A stretch of DNA of 64,000 nucleotides from Aricia agestis (GCF_905147365.1 NC_056416.1:6158001-6222000); one strand, 5' to 3'; counted from the stretch's first letter, positions 42,053 to 54,994 are shown. The notes: generated by a model not told the origin, from the sequence alone. Numbers and translations are program-made.

Positions 42053-42201
42053 CAAATTTCGGTCTCGACTTATTGATGTACATCTCCAGGATTTAATAAT
42101 CCTGGAGATGTTCATTAGTAAGTCGAGACCAAAATTTATTTTTGCTAGTTTGGAGTGAAATTGGTGCAAGGTATTTAGTCAATACCTTGCACCAATTTCA
42201 T
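42053..42201. repeat. Two adjacent long hairpins
   Basis: The first palindrome (42053-42137) has arms containing GGTCTCGACTTA...ACATCTCCAGGATT around a four-base centre. The second (42157-42201) has arms TGAAATTGGTGCAAGGTATT around TAGTC. They directly follow the minisatellite. They could be foldback transposon remnants, or could act in transcription termination between the converging genes. Confidence 0.8.
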
Positions 42202-42336
42202 AGTTCTGCCTATGAAAAAAATTTAAGGAGGATTGAAATAAAAGGGATCATATAAAACATATCACTGAAGCCCTGCTTCATATATTTAGTAACCAATAAA
42301 TAAAAATATTTTAATAAATAATTTTTCACTGTTTTG

Positions 42337-44178
42337 TCAACTTCTTGCTGTTTGCCCATCATTAAGTAAATTTATAGGTGCTATCGAGGCTGGACCATTT
42401 CGTCTTTCCACTTCCTTGATAAAAGCATTTTCCATTTGTCGAGCAACTTGGTCAAAGAATAAATTTGAGAGTTGGGAATGAAACGTGGATTTGAATTCAA
42501 ATGTTATTTGGAAATCCACGACACAGGATTTTGGTTCTTTTTTCAAACCCGGGCTAAATCTCCAGAGAGTCAAGAGGTGATGAAACAGTTTCCCGTCTTT
42601 ACATTCTGCTTTCACTAGTAATGGCTTCACTAAGGTGACATGTGAAGTGTAGCTTTCGTTTATGGGGGGAAATCCAACTATTAATTTGGCTTTTAATTTT
42701 TCTGGTGATTTCTGTAATACTAGTGATTGTTTGCACCAAGGTACAAACTTGTAATAGCTTTCAACATCCGACACAACTTCAAACATTTGATCCATTGTGA
42801 ACCTAAAATATCAAAATTTTACATTAACTGTGTAATAAACAATACTTTGTACTTAAGTTGTGAGAAAATACAAAAGTAATTAATTTTTATACAACAATCT
42901 TATCCAATCTGGTAAAAATCATGTTCATTATTGAAGTACATGATAATTAATATTCAAGTTATGAAAATAAATGCAAATTGTTTCAAGACAAACAAGTTCA
43001 CTGAACTGAAAAGTAATTATGCAAATAATAATTAATGATGAATGTTACATATCACAAAAATATCTTAGTAAAAGAAGTTTTATTTACATTTTACAGTACC
43101 TAACCAAGTGTATAATATTTTTCAGGTGTCTGCTATGAAAACCTATATTTTAGACAGAAATCATACAGCAAAGACCAATGTGATATTATGATATTATACA
43201 GTGATATAATTATATTATACAGAGTACCTACATAATATCAAGTTATTTGCAATATCTTCAATGTTATAAAGATTCTTATTCTAAGGTGTTATGTGAAGGT
43301 ATTTTTTTAATCAATGCAATTCCTTCAACAGTAAATACTGATATGAATCATCCGCAGAAGTCAATAGATGACATAAAATAACATTAATAGGGATGATGAC
43401 AAGGTCAAAGATTAGCGAATTTTCTTAATAAAATAAAGAAATCACGGTAAAAAATAAGTGTTCCCAAAATTTCAGCTTGATAGCATTTGTATATTTTTTG
43501 TTATGCGCCTTTAAAGTTGGATATTCAAGTCGAATTTTTTTCTATTAAATTTCTTAATATTTGTATACAATTCGATAACTTATGCAATTAAAAGCAACCT
43601 TTGTGATGAGATATTTGAATTGTCATATCTTGGTGAATTTTTAAGCTATCAGAGTCATTCTTTCAACGATGTTTCTATTTTTTAAGTGTCCTTCAATTAC
43701 CGATAAGAAAAAAAAATAGTCATCATGCCTATTACATCACTGTATGGAGTTACATACATGAACTTATTCAAAATCTAAGGTAAGCAAAATTGTTTTAAAT
43801 CCTGCCAGCTGGTCACCAGCACTTACTATCGACAGTAATTTTGTCATTATAAGGTCAATAAAATTTCTTACCCAACCAATTGTCGCCCACAGTGCTCCCT
43901 TACCCGGCTTGCATTTGGAAAAGTAAAAAATGTCCTATTTTGTTGTGGTCGTTGGCAATGGCAATGAGAATCATTGTCATGAGTATATCTATTTACGTAT
44001 TGACCCTGAAAACTATGTAAAGTGTATTAGATAAAAACAAGGAAGAACTTTACTTCTGCAAAAGTGCTTTATAAGAAATCGATAGCCAATAGATTATACA
44101 TGTAAATTAAGACCCTTACCTTAGAATCCTGTGTGCAGGATAGAATATTTTCCCACTAGCTATGCAATTTCTTAACAT
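42337..44178 (-). CDS. COQ10: COQ10, mitochondrial coenzyme Q-binding START protein
   Basis: A START/polyketide-cyclase-fold protein that binds ubiquinone in the inner membrane and is needed for respiration. Minus-strand exons are 44178-44120, 43988-43872 and 42802-42337, giving 213 residues. Exon 1 and the start of exon 2 form an Arg-rich, hydrophobic presequence (MLRNCIASGKIFYPAHRILR). NRTFFTFPN and GRQLVGFTMDQMFEVVSDVE are characteristic of COQ10, and the last exon has YYKFVPWCKQS and LWRFSPGL. The acceptor of exon 2 (AAATAG at 43990-43989) has a poor pyrimidine tract but is the only one keeping the frame from exon 1. Another at TTTTCAG about 18 bases upstream would give a stop. Exon 3 is very secure; exons 1-2 are my reconstruction. 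Confidence 0.88.
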
Positions 44179-44911
44179 CTTAAGTCGACCGAGATTAATT
44201 CACTTCAAATAGTGTATAACATATTATACGTAAAGTATGAATCATCTTTAATATTGAATTGGCATTATTTAAATTTATTGTTTTACTATTTAAGAATACA
44301 AAGAAAAAAAGAGTTTGAAGTGAAAATTTTTGCCAATTTGCCAATTTTATTTTCACGAACAGTCTGCTTTTTGTCGTGTGAGTTTGACAGTGACAACTAA
44401 AAAGTAACAAGTGGAAGTGACAGCAGACCAGCAGACAGCTTCATAGTAGTTTTTTTTTTCGTCCACCGCGCTGGCTAAGACTGGCTGGCTGGAGTCTGGA
44501 CTAGTTAAGTCTTGTCGCACCCTTCGAAGGATAATTTTCATAAATTTCAATTTGAAATATTTCCGCAGAATCACCAGTGAACCCACTTTTTATTGGGCTT
44601 AAAAAATCGCAAATCGTACAAATAAATTAATCAGCAGTTTTTTAGATGTTTATCTTTGATACAATGTTCCCAATGAGGGATTTTTCTATTTTTTAAATTT
44701 GATTGTCAAACAGTTTCCATTTTAGTAACTGGCTGATTCTCCAAACCGCAAAATTTAGTTGTCCGGACGTATAAACTACCCGCAGAGTTACATATGTAGA
44801 CCTTTGAATTTTTTTTATAGTAATATAAGGTGTGCTCTAACTGGGCCACTTAGGTTTTGTAGAAAAACTTAATTGTAAATATAATTAAAATTAATTTAAA
44901 GGTCGAAAAAT

Positions 44912-45971
44912 TGATTCCCTGGACGTGTCCTGTCCCTAGAATTCACTATAAATGCCCAAAAAAATCCCACAAATACGATGAAATTCTAATTTCAAAGTAA
45001 ATAAATGGTAAGAGTATAAACAAAATATTTATAAAACAATTATAAATATTTTGTTTATACTCTATAATAAAGTATAAACGTATATATCGTTATATAAATA
45101 GAAAAAGTCATTTTAAGATTTGTCCTGGCTCACATAGTGATTCTTTATACGCTTCACTTGGAGGCTCGTACCTCCCTAGTTATAAGAAGCACGTGGTTGC
45201 GGGTGCGCAGGGCGGGAGGTTCGGTAGCCCTCTAAACATTATGGAAGGAGGTCACACAACTCGTTGCTCCGTTTCCGAGTTACAAAGGAAAATATCTGAT
45301 TCCCTCAACCTTGGTTCCTTACACAATTGATTCCCTATTCGCTAATTACAATGTCATTTCCAAAGTAAAGTTTGCTTAGACACGATGTAAACGACGATAA
45401 TGAGTATGGTTTTTAGTTAGACTATTTATTGTTTAACATGCACAGTTTTTGTACACCTCAGGAAAAACTAACTTTTTATTGATTCCCTCTACATACATTT
45501 TGATGATTCCCTGGGTATTTTAAGTAGGGAATCAAAATATTTTATATTTATTTATCTAATTAGTACATACCTGTTTATTTTTATTAAAATAAATTACATT
45601 ATCTTCATATACTGATAAAAATAAATGACACCAATAAGTAAAATATATATAAATTTTTTTTTCTTAAAGTCAAAATATTTCAAATAAAATCATTTTCCAT
45701 TCATTGTATCTGGTTTTAACGAACAAGTTTAGTTTGTAGACAATTTTATACATGTTTATATTTAAATTGAACATGTTTATTTAGCTGAAAAACTTTTTTC
45801 TATTAGCTTTGTTGATTCCCTAGGTCAGAAAAATTTAAATTAAAATATCTTCTAAAATTGTGAAGTGAAAAAGGGGCCAATTAGATAATTATTTTTATAA
45901 TTCACTTAAGAATAATATGCGATTATTGATTTTAAAAAATATGCAGAAATAAAAATGTACCAGGGAATCAA
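44912..45971. repeat. Cluster of TTGATTCCCT motifs
   Basis: Direct copies occur at about 44912, 45299, 45328, 45480, 45505 and 45812, and inverse copies (AGGGAATCAA) at about 45528 and 45962. The core TGATTCCCT is exact in all. Intervening sequence is AT-rich and not obviously repeated. Confidence 0.75.
45011..45062. repeat. Inverted repeat with 23-base arms
   Basis: The arms AGAGTATAAACAAAATATTT... (45011-45033) and their exact inverse (45040-45062) surround a six-base loop AACAAT-type centre. AT-rich and probably a foldback remnant. Confidence 0.8.
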
Positions 45972-46646
45972 CTAAATAATCCAAATCTGGAGAAATGCCC
46001 AACTAGATGGCGTATGGATAGTCTAACTATCGGTAATACCATCAATAATTGCTACAAAACTGGGCAAAAGAATGTAAAACTTGATACATTTCAACTTGAA
46101 AAAGACGCAATAATATTCCAATGAATAGGATAATAAAGTTATTATAACGATGTTTTAGCTAAAATTCACGGAAGAAATAGCCCTATTTACCGATATTCAC
46201 ACCAAATGTCACAGGAATTATATATTTTGGTTTTGACAACATCTTACCTGCACTTGTGCAATATAACGGATATTTAATGGCTAATATTTTACCAATAATG
46301 AATATCAAAAACCCAAAAACCACAATTTGGGAAAAAATTATAAAAACCACACCAACAATAAAAAGTAGAAGAAGTTTGAAAGTGACATGCCCGCCAAAAC
46401 TCTTTCAGTTGTCAAGTTTCAGTTTGACAAGTTTTTATTATGTCAGCGTGTTCCTAAACTATTACCAGTGTACTGGCCTAATCGCTTAGGCCAATGATCG
46501 CTTAGGTTTAAGATATTTTGATTTATGTCACCCTTGACAGTACACTGATATTTTTTGGAAACACAACCCATATGTAGTCAGTGATGCCAACCTGCAGATA
46601 ATTTCAGATCGGTGAGGAACCAATAGAAAATCTAGAAGTGTCTATC

Positions 46647-46710
46647 CTTAAGAGGCCCATTTAATGCAGGACTGCCGTGCAGTCCTGCCGTGAATGGGCC
46701 TTTTAAGATT
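46647..46710. repeat. Imperfect inverted repeat
   Basis: Arms with CTTAAGAGGCCCATTTAATG and CCGTGAATGGGCCTTTTAAG meet around GCAGGACTGC/GCAGTCCTGC. About 28 bases per arm with a few mismatches. Confidence 0.75.
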
Positions 46711-47239
46711 GTTAAAATTAAAATTAAAAAATATAAATGAAAATCCCTTTTTCTGACGAATTCTCAAAAATTGTAACACTTCCGGCAAACATTACGTATG
46801 ATAAATGGAAATTTTAAAAATGAATTATTTCACGTAACTTATCGGTAAGGTTTTTTGGTATCAATCGATGCAGGACGTTTTATTCTACTATATTTTTCGA
46901 ATTTAGGTCAAAATCTTTGAATTTATAAATGTTATATACATCCTTAATTTCTTCACTTTCTTGACAGCATATTGCCCCAATGGTCTCCACTCTCCAGCAC
47001 GAAGCACTACGCATGTGCGGCCGCAGCAAAAAACCGTATTAAAAAAACAAGTGTCAGATAATTTGAGCGCAGTCGGCAGTAGCTGTCAAATGTCATTTAA
47101 AAATTGCCGAAACTTGTGTTTCGGCTTTCGCACACGTGTGTTGTATTTTTATTTAATTTCATGGTTATGTTAATCACATTTTCCTAATACCAAGTGCTCT
47201 ATTAATACCAAAACGTTATAAAAGTAATTTACCCGCATA

Positions 47240-50200
47240 ATGGGTCGGAAAGCTAAGTTTGACGAAACTAAAAAAGTTAAGAAAGGACCCGGGAGAAAAG
47301 CACGCAAACAGCCAGATCCAGTTTTTAAAAAAGGACTTAGTAAGTACGGTACCAAGTTTATCACACGTTTCATAATAATATGTATATCGTAGCTATCATA
47401 TTTATTAAAGTTTTGACCAATACCTTTGCATTGGATAACTTATTCAATGTGTAAAATTGAGTCCGAAACATGCGCCGCTGTGGTCTAAATTCTCATGTTC
47501 CACAATTATTTTTGGTAAAAATGTTCTTGTTAATCTATTTGCTGTCCTGTTGAACTGATGCGTAGTAAATGCGTAGTGCAGCGCATCCAATTTTAAAGTG
47601 CCTTTAAAAGATTATATTATTAGCTTTGATTTCTAATTTCTACTCTGTCTTTCACAGGCTAGAAATTGGCACGGCGCAAATTATTTGCGAAAACGTAATA
47701 TCTCAATGAACATGATAATATTTGATACTGTCATAGATACTAAGCTTTATCAAAGCTTGAGTACACCTTAATAGTCAAACTATAACGCCTCTAGTTCACC
47801 GACGCTGCGAACTGCGAAACAGCGGAAACCGATTTACTGTCTCATATAATTTACTGTCGCCACACAACAATGCGTTATATTGTATCTTGCGCTATTGCAG
47901 TTTCGCGTTTCGCAGCATCGGTGGACTAGAGGCGTTAGAGTTAAGATATAATATGTTTATCTGTAAACATTTTTAATATCTTATATTATAATTTCTTTAG
48001 TTGATGATGACAAAGAAGACAAAAAGCTGAGCCACAGACAAAAGCAAAGACTAGCGCGGAGAACTAAAAAGAAAAAGGAGTTGATTGAAAAAAAGAAAGC
48101 TCTTAAGCAAGCAAAAAAGAATGTGTCTAAACAAACTGAAGAAGTTATTAAAGATGAGTCAGAAGAAATGTCAAAAGATGAAAGCCCCAAAGGTAACACT
48201 TCATACCTGTACTAAATATTTATAAGTAGGATTTTTCTCATCTTAAATTTTTTTATTACAATTTTTACATATTTTGGCTTGTCCATATTACATGCATTGC
48301 AATTATTGTTTGCTTATATTAACATTTTTTTGTATATTACCTGCCTTTAGTCTGCCAATCAATACCATTAGTAAAATTGGGAAAATACCATCTTGCTATA
48401 AAAATACCATCATGAATAGACATATTATGCAAACATGCAAATGCATATAATGCCACTTTTTAGGCGATAGTGCATATTTTGGCAATTTTTTGTTGATAGT
48501 GCATATTTCAGTAGTTTTATGCCCACATAGTCTCCAAACTAGCTATCATGACACACACTGAGGCCACAAAACAGAGGTACGATAAATCAAAACACTTCAA
48601 ATATGTGGCTCCATCCCCATTTAAAGAATGCAATACACCCGATAGGTGCAATATCTTTCTAGAAACAAAATTTTTCTTTGTAGTTTTCAATATTAGTAAA
48701 AAATTTGAATAAAGTAGTTAACAATTTAATAAACTTCTATGAGCATAAGGATTGCAAGCAGAAATGTTGGTAGAAAATTATTATTGGTGCTGTATAAAAA
48801 ATGAAAAATCCTGAATTTGATGAAATTATAAGCTCTTTTATTAACGGCATCATCGGGAAACTCTTCAAAAAAATAATTAATTATAATAATAAGTGACTCT
48901 TTAATGTGCATCTTTTATGCATATTTTCGCCATATTTTGTTCATATTTCGGCACTTTGATTATGCATATAATCCGATGTCTACTTGTGAATATTTCAATA
49001 CAACTGATTACTTACTTTACTGTTCAATTCAGTAAGGGACGGTTGTGTAATACTTGTTTAACATTGCTTAAAATATAGTCTCAAAGATCATCCACATCAT
49101 TTATTTTATTTTCATACTTACTAAAATACTATAATAGGTTGTAATGCATAATATTCACGATAGATGTAAAGAACACCTACAAGCTAAAAATATAAGAATA
49201 TCTAAATGGCACTAAAACTTTATCATTTACATATTTTTAAGGTTTCAAAGATGACAATAGCGAGTGGCTAAAGATAAAAAAGAAGTCAAAAGAAGAAAGT
49301 GATGGTGATGAGTCAGGGAGTGATAATGATGATGAGGTGGGGAGTGATGAGGAAGAGGAACAGGGGTCAGAACAAGAGGATTCTGATGGTGAAGAGGACG
49401 CAGAAAAACCTAAAAATGAAAAGTATAAGGTGTGTACAGTTTAACTTTTTTTATTTATTAAAGTAACACGATTATAACTTATGTCTAATTGAGAGTGTAC
49501 CATAAACCTGCAAGATTTGTCTGGTACTATAACTATAATTACTATGCCTTTTGTATTACATCAGTTTTGTTGCTATAAGGCTGTTTACACACACGCCGCA
49601 GCGGCAGCCGCACCACCACTGCGGCACGCCGCTGCCGCCGCCGCAGCCGCCGCTCCATTACTCATCCTTGTATTTCTATTTGCCCTTACACATGGCGCCG
49701 TTCGTTCGTTCCGCTGCCGCTGCGGCGTCGTGTGTAAGGCCGCGTCCCCATCGTTTATTTTATGTTTTGTGTAAGTATGTTATGTTATGTTTTTTGTAAT
49801 TTTTAAAGTATAAATACAATTGAGTATTTTGGTATGAGCAAAAAATAGCAAAAATAAATTTCCTCTGTTTCTGTTTCTTTTTCAATCTTCGTCTTAGTAA
49901 CAATAAGAGAATAATTCTTTCGCGATCCTTATCCAGATAAGCACTTTCGTTCGAGCGCAAATATCGACTGAATAGGGACACGGGTCGGCGCACTGTACGC
50001 GGCACCGTGACACGGTGCGGCACCTTACCGTATCACGGTGGCGGCGTCGTGCCGTAACATGGTGGCAGCGCCGCGCCGTGTCTAATGGGGATGCGGTCTA
50101 TGGGCCCATACAAGGATGAGTATTGCAGCGGCGCCTCTGCGGTGGCGGTGCCGCTGCCGTTGCGGCGTGTGTGTAAAGAGCTTAATTGCATTCATACGTT

Positions 50201-53200
50201 CTCTGACATTTTACATTCAAAACAAATATAAATATATAATGGACATCTGTTCAGCAAGGTTCATAGTTGTTTCAATATATTTAAGATAAATATGTATAAG
50301 GAAGCTACATTTTTTTTACAGCACAAACATTATTATGTTTTATTTTAGTTACATTAAATTTTTATCAAATATTTTCAGGTTGGCTCCCTAGATGACCTAT
50401 TTAAGGATACTGATGATGAAGAAGCCAAAGATGATGAGGCTTCAGATGATGGGTCAGAAAAGGTGGGCAAACTTGCCTACAACAGCTCTGATTCTAGTGA
50501 TGACGACAATAAAGATGATGATGATGGTGATGATGACATGCTGCCAATAGAAAAAGCAAACATTAAGCTCACAAGAAAACAGAAACTAGACAAGAAACTA
50601 GCTGATGAAGAAATGCAGCTTAACATTGCTAAACAAGATGTATTCGCTTTTCCATCTGAAGAGGAACTACAAAATCCAGCTAGTCTTCAAGATGTTCTTC
50701 AGAGGATAAAAGATATAGTTACCGTTTTAGGTGATTTTAACCGATTAAAGGAGGATGGAAGATCACGCTGTGAGTACACAGATCTGCTACTAAAGGATCT
50801 CTGTATATATTACAGTTACAATGAGTTTCTCATGGAAATTCTAATGCAGATATTCCCTGTTCAAGAATTAGTGGAATTCCTAGAAGCGAGTGAGGTGGCG
50901 CGTCCATTAACTATTCGTACAAACAGTTTGAAAACTAGACGACGTGATTTGGCCCAGGCACTTATCAACAGAGGCGTCAATTTAGATCCAGTGGGCAAAT
51001 GGAGTAAAGTTGGTCTAGTGATATACAGTTCTACAGTACCTATTGGCGCTACACCTGAGTATTTGGCGGGGCATTATATCTTACAAGGAGCGTCAAGTTT
51101 CTTACCAGTCATGGCATTGGCACCACAGGAGAATGAGAGGATACTCGACATGGCCGCAGCTCCAGGCGGCAAAGCTTCACACATAGCTGCCATCATGAAA
51201 AATACTGGTGCTTTGTTTGCCAATGATGCAAATAAAGAAAGAACTAAAGCCATCGTCGGCAACTTCCATAGGCTGGGGATTGTTAATGCTGTTATTTGCA
51301 ACTATGATGGTAGAGAATTCCCAAATGTTATTAAAGGGTTCGACCGAGTTCTGTTGGATGCTCCCTGCACTGGTACCGGTGTTATAGCCAAAGATCCCAG
51401 TGTCAAAACTACGAAAGAACCTAAAGATATCCAGAGGTGCTTCAATCTGCAGAGGCAGCTGCTTCTAGCAGCTATCGACTGCTGTAATGCTAAATCTAGT
51501 ACAGGTGGTTACATTGTATACTCGACCTGCTCAATTTTACCAGAAGAGAATGAATGGGTAGTAAATTATGCTCTTAAAAGAAGAAACGTTAAGTTGGTTC
51601 CTACTGGTCTAGACTTTGGAACAGAAGGTTTTGTAAAATATAGGCATCACAGGTTCCATCCGTCTCTGAAGTTAACAAGAAGATTTTATCCTCATACACA
51701 CAATATGGATGGATTCTTTGTAGCTAAATTAAAGAAGTTCTCAAATGTCATTGTAAGTAAACTTTTCTATTTCCTAAAAGTGGTAAGTTTATTGTCCTTA
51801 AAAATAATATGACGTCGGATTCTGCTTATAGACTACATGCTACAGATATTTTGATATCATATTATTATTATCTTCAGTTTGTGTTGTAACAAATGCACAA
51901 CATCTTAAGACTGGTTTTGAAGATGTCACCACCATGCTTCTGTGTTTTTGCATCCCAGACAAGTCTTAAGACATATAATGTCATTGTGTAAACTGTAAAA
52001 TCTTTAATTTTTTTTTTTACATGATATCATTACAGATTTTTAAAAAATGTTTCATAATTTTTCAGCCACAACCATTCAAAGATGAAGATGATGAGGAAGA
52101 ATTGGACAAAGAAGTTAAAGTAAATGGAGATGCATCAAATGAGGAGACGGAGGAGAATGGAACAAAGACACCAACCAAGCGGGCAGCTGAACCCACTGAG
52201 ACTGAACCCCAAAACAAAAAGGCCAAACCAGATGCAGTGAAGAGGTTTGTTAACTAAGGGCCTGTTTCATTCACAACTTTTTTCACAGATTCTCCATACT
52301 TGATCTGTCAAGTTAATTGGTGGGTAGCCTTATCAGGAAGTGGTGAAAGAGGCCCTAAATTTTACATTATGATTTTCCTAATGTATTTTCAATGATTGTA
52401 TCTTAAAATCGAAACAAAAACCCGTAAGAAAAGATAAGGGATTTATTACCTCTTCACAATTTTCTAAGTATGTAGTATGTACCAATTTTTGATATAATGC
52501 AATAATCATGCAGTGCAATAGTTGCTTCGATTTGAAGCCTATCTCACAACAGCCTAGCCGGGACATCTGACAACAGCCTCTTTGCATGGTCTCTATGCTA
52601 CAAGACCTTCAGACGATATAATATTGTTGTTGAGAGTATTTTTTAATTTTTCAGTTCAACGCCTACTGTGAATGGAGTCGAAAAAAGTGGTGGTAGAAAA
52701 AAGAAGAACAAAAAGAAAAACAAAAATAAAAATCTGAATGGCGCTAATGCTCAAGTAAGTGAAAACTCAAATGTTGCAACAAATTCCCAGAATTCTAGTA
52801 AAAAAGAGGGAAAGGGTAAGAAAAATAAAAATAAACAACAAAAATTAGATAAAAACAAAGACTTAGGAGAAAAGAATGAAAAGAAAGCAAAACAAATTAA
52901 ACCTAAAGCTCAAACACAAAATGTTTCAATAAACAGTGAAAAAAAAGAAAACAAAGAAGCTACAGTGAATCAAACAAACAGTCCAGATAAGAAGAAGAAA
53001 AATAAGAATAAGAAGAACAAAGCACCTGCCAATATTCAAACTCAAACTCTTAGCCCTCTGAAAGAACAAGGAAAAATTACATCGCAAGTAGAAGTTAATG
53101 CAGCAAAGAAATTAAAAAATTTCAACAAGAAGCAAAAGAAGAAGATTGGACAGCTAAACAAACAGGGTAGTGCAGATAAAAATAAGCGAAAAATGAAGCA

Positions 53201-53210
53201 GAAGAAATAG
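47240..53210 (+). CDS. NOP2: NOP2/NSUN1 nucleolar rRNA (cytosine-5) methyltransferase
   Basis: Methylates C5 of a cytosine in large-subunit rRNA and is needed for 60S assembly. Exons 47240-47339, 48001-48192, 49242-49429, 50379-51752, 52066-52244 and 52655-53210 are all GT-AG and frame-consistent, giving 862 residues. The start MGRKAKFDETKKVKKGPGRK is the conserved NOP2 N-terminus. Lys-rich and long Asp/Glu-rich nucleolar segments follow. The catalytic exon 4 has the AdoMet motif LDMAAAPGGKASHIAA, the first Cys in DAPCTGTG and the catalytic Cys in YSTCSILPEENE. It closes with RRFYPHTHNMDGFFVAKLKK. The tail is an extreme Lys/Asn-rich low-complexity region of about 200 residues. Introns hold MITEs at 47782 and 49581. 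Confidence 0.96.
47782..47938. mobile_element. MITE in NOP2 intron 1
   Basis: TAACGCCTCTAGTTCACCGA with CGCTGCGAA on the left and TTCGCAGCATCGGTGGACTA with GAGGCGTTA on the right are inverse. Short internal loop. Confidence 0.8.
49581..50181. mobile_element. GC-rich MITE of GCCGC-type repeats in NOP2 intron 3
   Basis: Ends CTGTTTACACACACGCCGCA and TGCGGCGTGTGTGTAAAGAG are inverse, flanking clusters of GCCGCTGCCGCC-type sequence. A second inverse pair (GAGTAATGGAGC.../CATCCTTGTAT and ATACAAGGATGAGTA) and a stretch with repeated CACGGTG/GGCACCG (49990-50080) lie inside. Its open frames of Pro/Ala/Arg repeats are artefacts. Confidence 0.7.
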
Positions 53211-53249
53211 ATTATTGAAAATAATTTAAATATTATAATTTAAGCGTAT

Positions 53250-53455
53250 TTTAGGGACCTATCAGACAGAGAACAGTCACGCAGTCAAGCATTCAAGCGG
53301 TCAGTTTTGCGTACTTTGTGTTGTCCTCTGTTATATAGAGATATTCGCAGAAGGCTCCCTATGCCTTCTGACCGCGTCAGAATTCCTTCTGTGTGATTGA
53401 CAGCTCGAACGCAGAAAGCTTGAACGCGTGACCGCTCTTTGTCTAAGGTCCCTTA
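53250..53455. mobile_element. MITE just downstream of NOP2
   Basis: TTAGGGACCTATCAGACAGA...GTCACGC on the left and GCGTGACCGC...TTTGTCTAAGGTCCCTTAA on the right are imperfect inverses. It starts 40 bases after the NOP2 stop, so it may provide part of the 3' UTR. Confidence 0.7.
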
Positions 53456-53701
53456 ATCAAAAATGACTATCACATCGTCAGAAATTGTACACGCCAAATC
53501 GGTAACATTTTTATAGATGTAACCGCCAAATCTTTATGGGAATTATTCTGTTTTTCAAAACCATTTGAACTATTCTAAACCTTTTGACTCATGTTATAGA
53601 GTAAACATAAGTGTTCCAGTTCGACATGAAAGGACATTAGGCTATTTAGCGCGTCTAAAAAATCTCAACAATATACAGCATAGTTCTAAATATCATGGTA
53701 C

Positions 53702-53857
53702 CATCGAGGAAATTGATTCCTAGGCAGTTGATGGACCTACGTCATTTGGTCAGCTTATGTCAATTTAATGTTAGCTGTGATCAGTCAGATGGATTTGACT
53801 TAATGCGACCAAATTATTTAGGTCCGCCATCTGCCTAGGAATCAACTTCTCTGATAG
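53702..53857. mobile_element. MITE with 3-bp TAC target duplication, copy 2
   Basis: Ends CATCGAGGAAATTGATTCCT and AGGAATCAACTTCTCTGATAG are inverse, and TAC flanks both sides (53699-53701, 53858-53860). Same family as 26061-26222, in opposite orientation. Confidence 0.75.
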
Positions 53858-54288
53858 TACAATATTTAATTAGATATTTAAGATTTTTACACAATTTGAT
53901 CTTAAAAATTAAATAATAAAAATAAATTGTTTAAACATTAACCCCTTACTAATAAAAATATCCATAGGTACCGTATATCATCGTATATGAAGATGTAATA
54001 CAATGTTTTGTTGATATTTTTTAGTTCCATGGTTTTATCCTTGTCTGTTATTTTATAGAAGTGACTAAACTAAAAAGGATAAAACATTTTCTAATCTTAT
54101 TGTTTTTCTACTTGTGAATCTTTGTATTAGTAAGAGGTAAGCTTTGTAGGTAAAAATTTGGCGGGTCTCTATATTAGTGTTTATGACTGTACTACAACAT
54201 AATTTTATTATCTTTTATGAAAAATATACTGATGTTTTAATATTAATTAACAATTTTATTTATTATAACATAACACAACCCATTATCG

Positions 54289-54599
54289 TCTTATATATAA
54301 AATTATCGTGTCACAATGTTCGTCGAACCCCCCCGAAACGGCTTTACTGATTTTAACCAAATTTTATATGCATATTCAGTGGGTCTGAGAATCGGCTACC
54401 GGGTACTTATTATATTGATAAGTGCATTTGTTGAATAAATAATAGTAAATTATTACAACTCGAGACTCACGGCGACCAATGTTTGTGCGACGGGATAGCG
54501 ATGGACGTTGCCATGGTGACATACTTATTTAGTCACTTCAAAAAAATAATACGGGTGAAATACTTTATATGGCAAAGAAACGTTTGCCGGGACAGCTAG
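54289..54599 (+). mobile_element. Helitron family C, copy 2
   Basis: Starts TCTTATATATAAAATTATCG and ends GGGACAGCTAG before T. The body matches 15508-15810. The base before the TC is G rather than the usual A. Confidence 0.78.
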
Positions 54600-54994
54600 T
54601 TAAATACAATGTAAAAAGGTATAATTAATAAACTCCGCGTATAATTATTCAAGTTCCACTGTCTTTGTCATGTGACTTTTCCAATGTGTCAGAAAAAGCA
54701 AAGCAGACTGTGTATATAGGGGATGGCGAACCAATGGCAGGCGTACACTGACCTCCATTATACAAGTACGCTGGACTTACCCACCTGCGTTTATGACTTA
54801 ACTGAAGATTTTTTCAGAAAAAGGACACATTAATCCTTGATCGCGGATTCTTGGAAATGCTATTGTATTCTATTGTCGCGATCATCGGTGCTCTTATGGG
54901 GCTTGAACACAGACACACGGGTGCACAGACATTGATCAAGATAGATACCGCATATTGTTGCTCCATTTGTATAAAAACGAGCGTGCCACTTTTT

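Larger units (their letters stand above)
44179..47239. other. Intergenic region between divergent COQ10 and NOP2
   Basis: Three kb with no gene. It contains eight copies of a TGATTCCCT-type motif (44912-45971), a long palindrome at 45011-45062 and an imperfect inverted repeat at 46647-46710. The NOP2 promoter presumably lies in the last 250 bases, which include CACACGTGTG (47130-47139), without an identifiable TATA box. Confidence 0.5.

Noticed and set aside
41843..42169. Several overlapping frames of Arg/Gly/Ser/Pro repeats on both strands
   Set aside because: All derive from the 18-bp minisatellite, whose length keeps every frame open.
49517..49799. Proline/alanine-rich frames in the NOP2 intron
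   Set aside because: They lie in the GC-rich foldback element and have no domain or splice context.
50379..50465. Starting the NOP2 frame at a GTG near 50463
   Set aside because: The frame continues upstream to a splice acceptor at 50378, and earlier exons supply the conserved NOP2 N-terminus.
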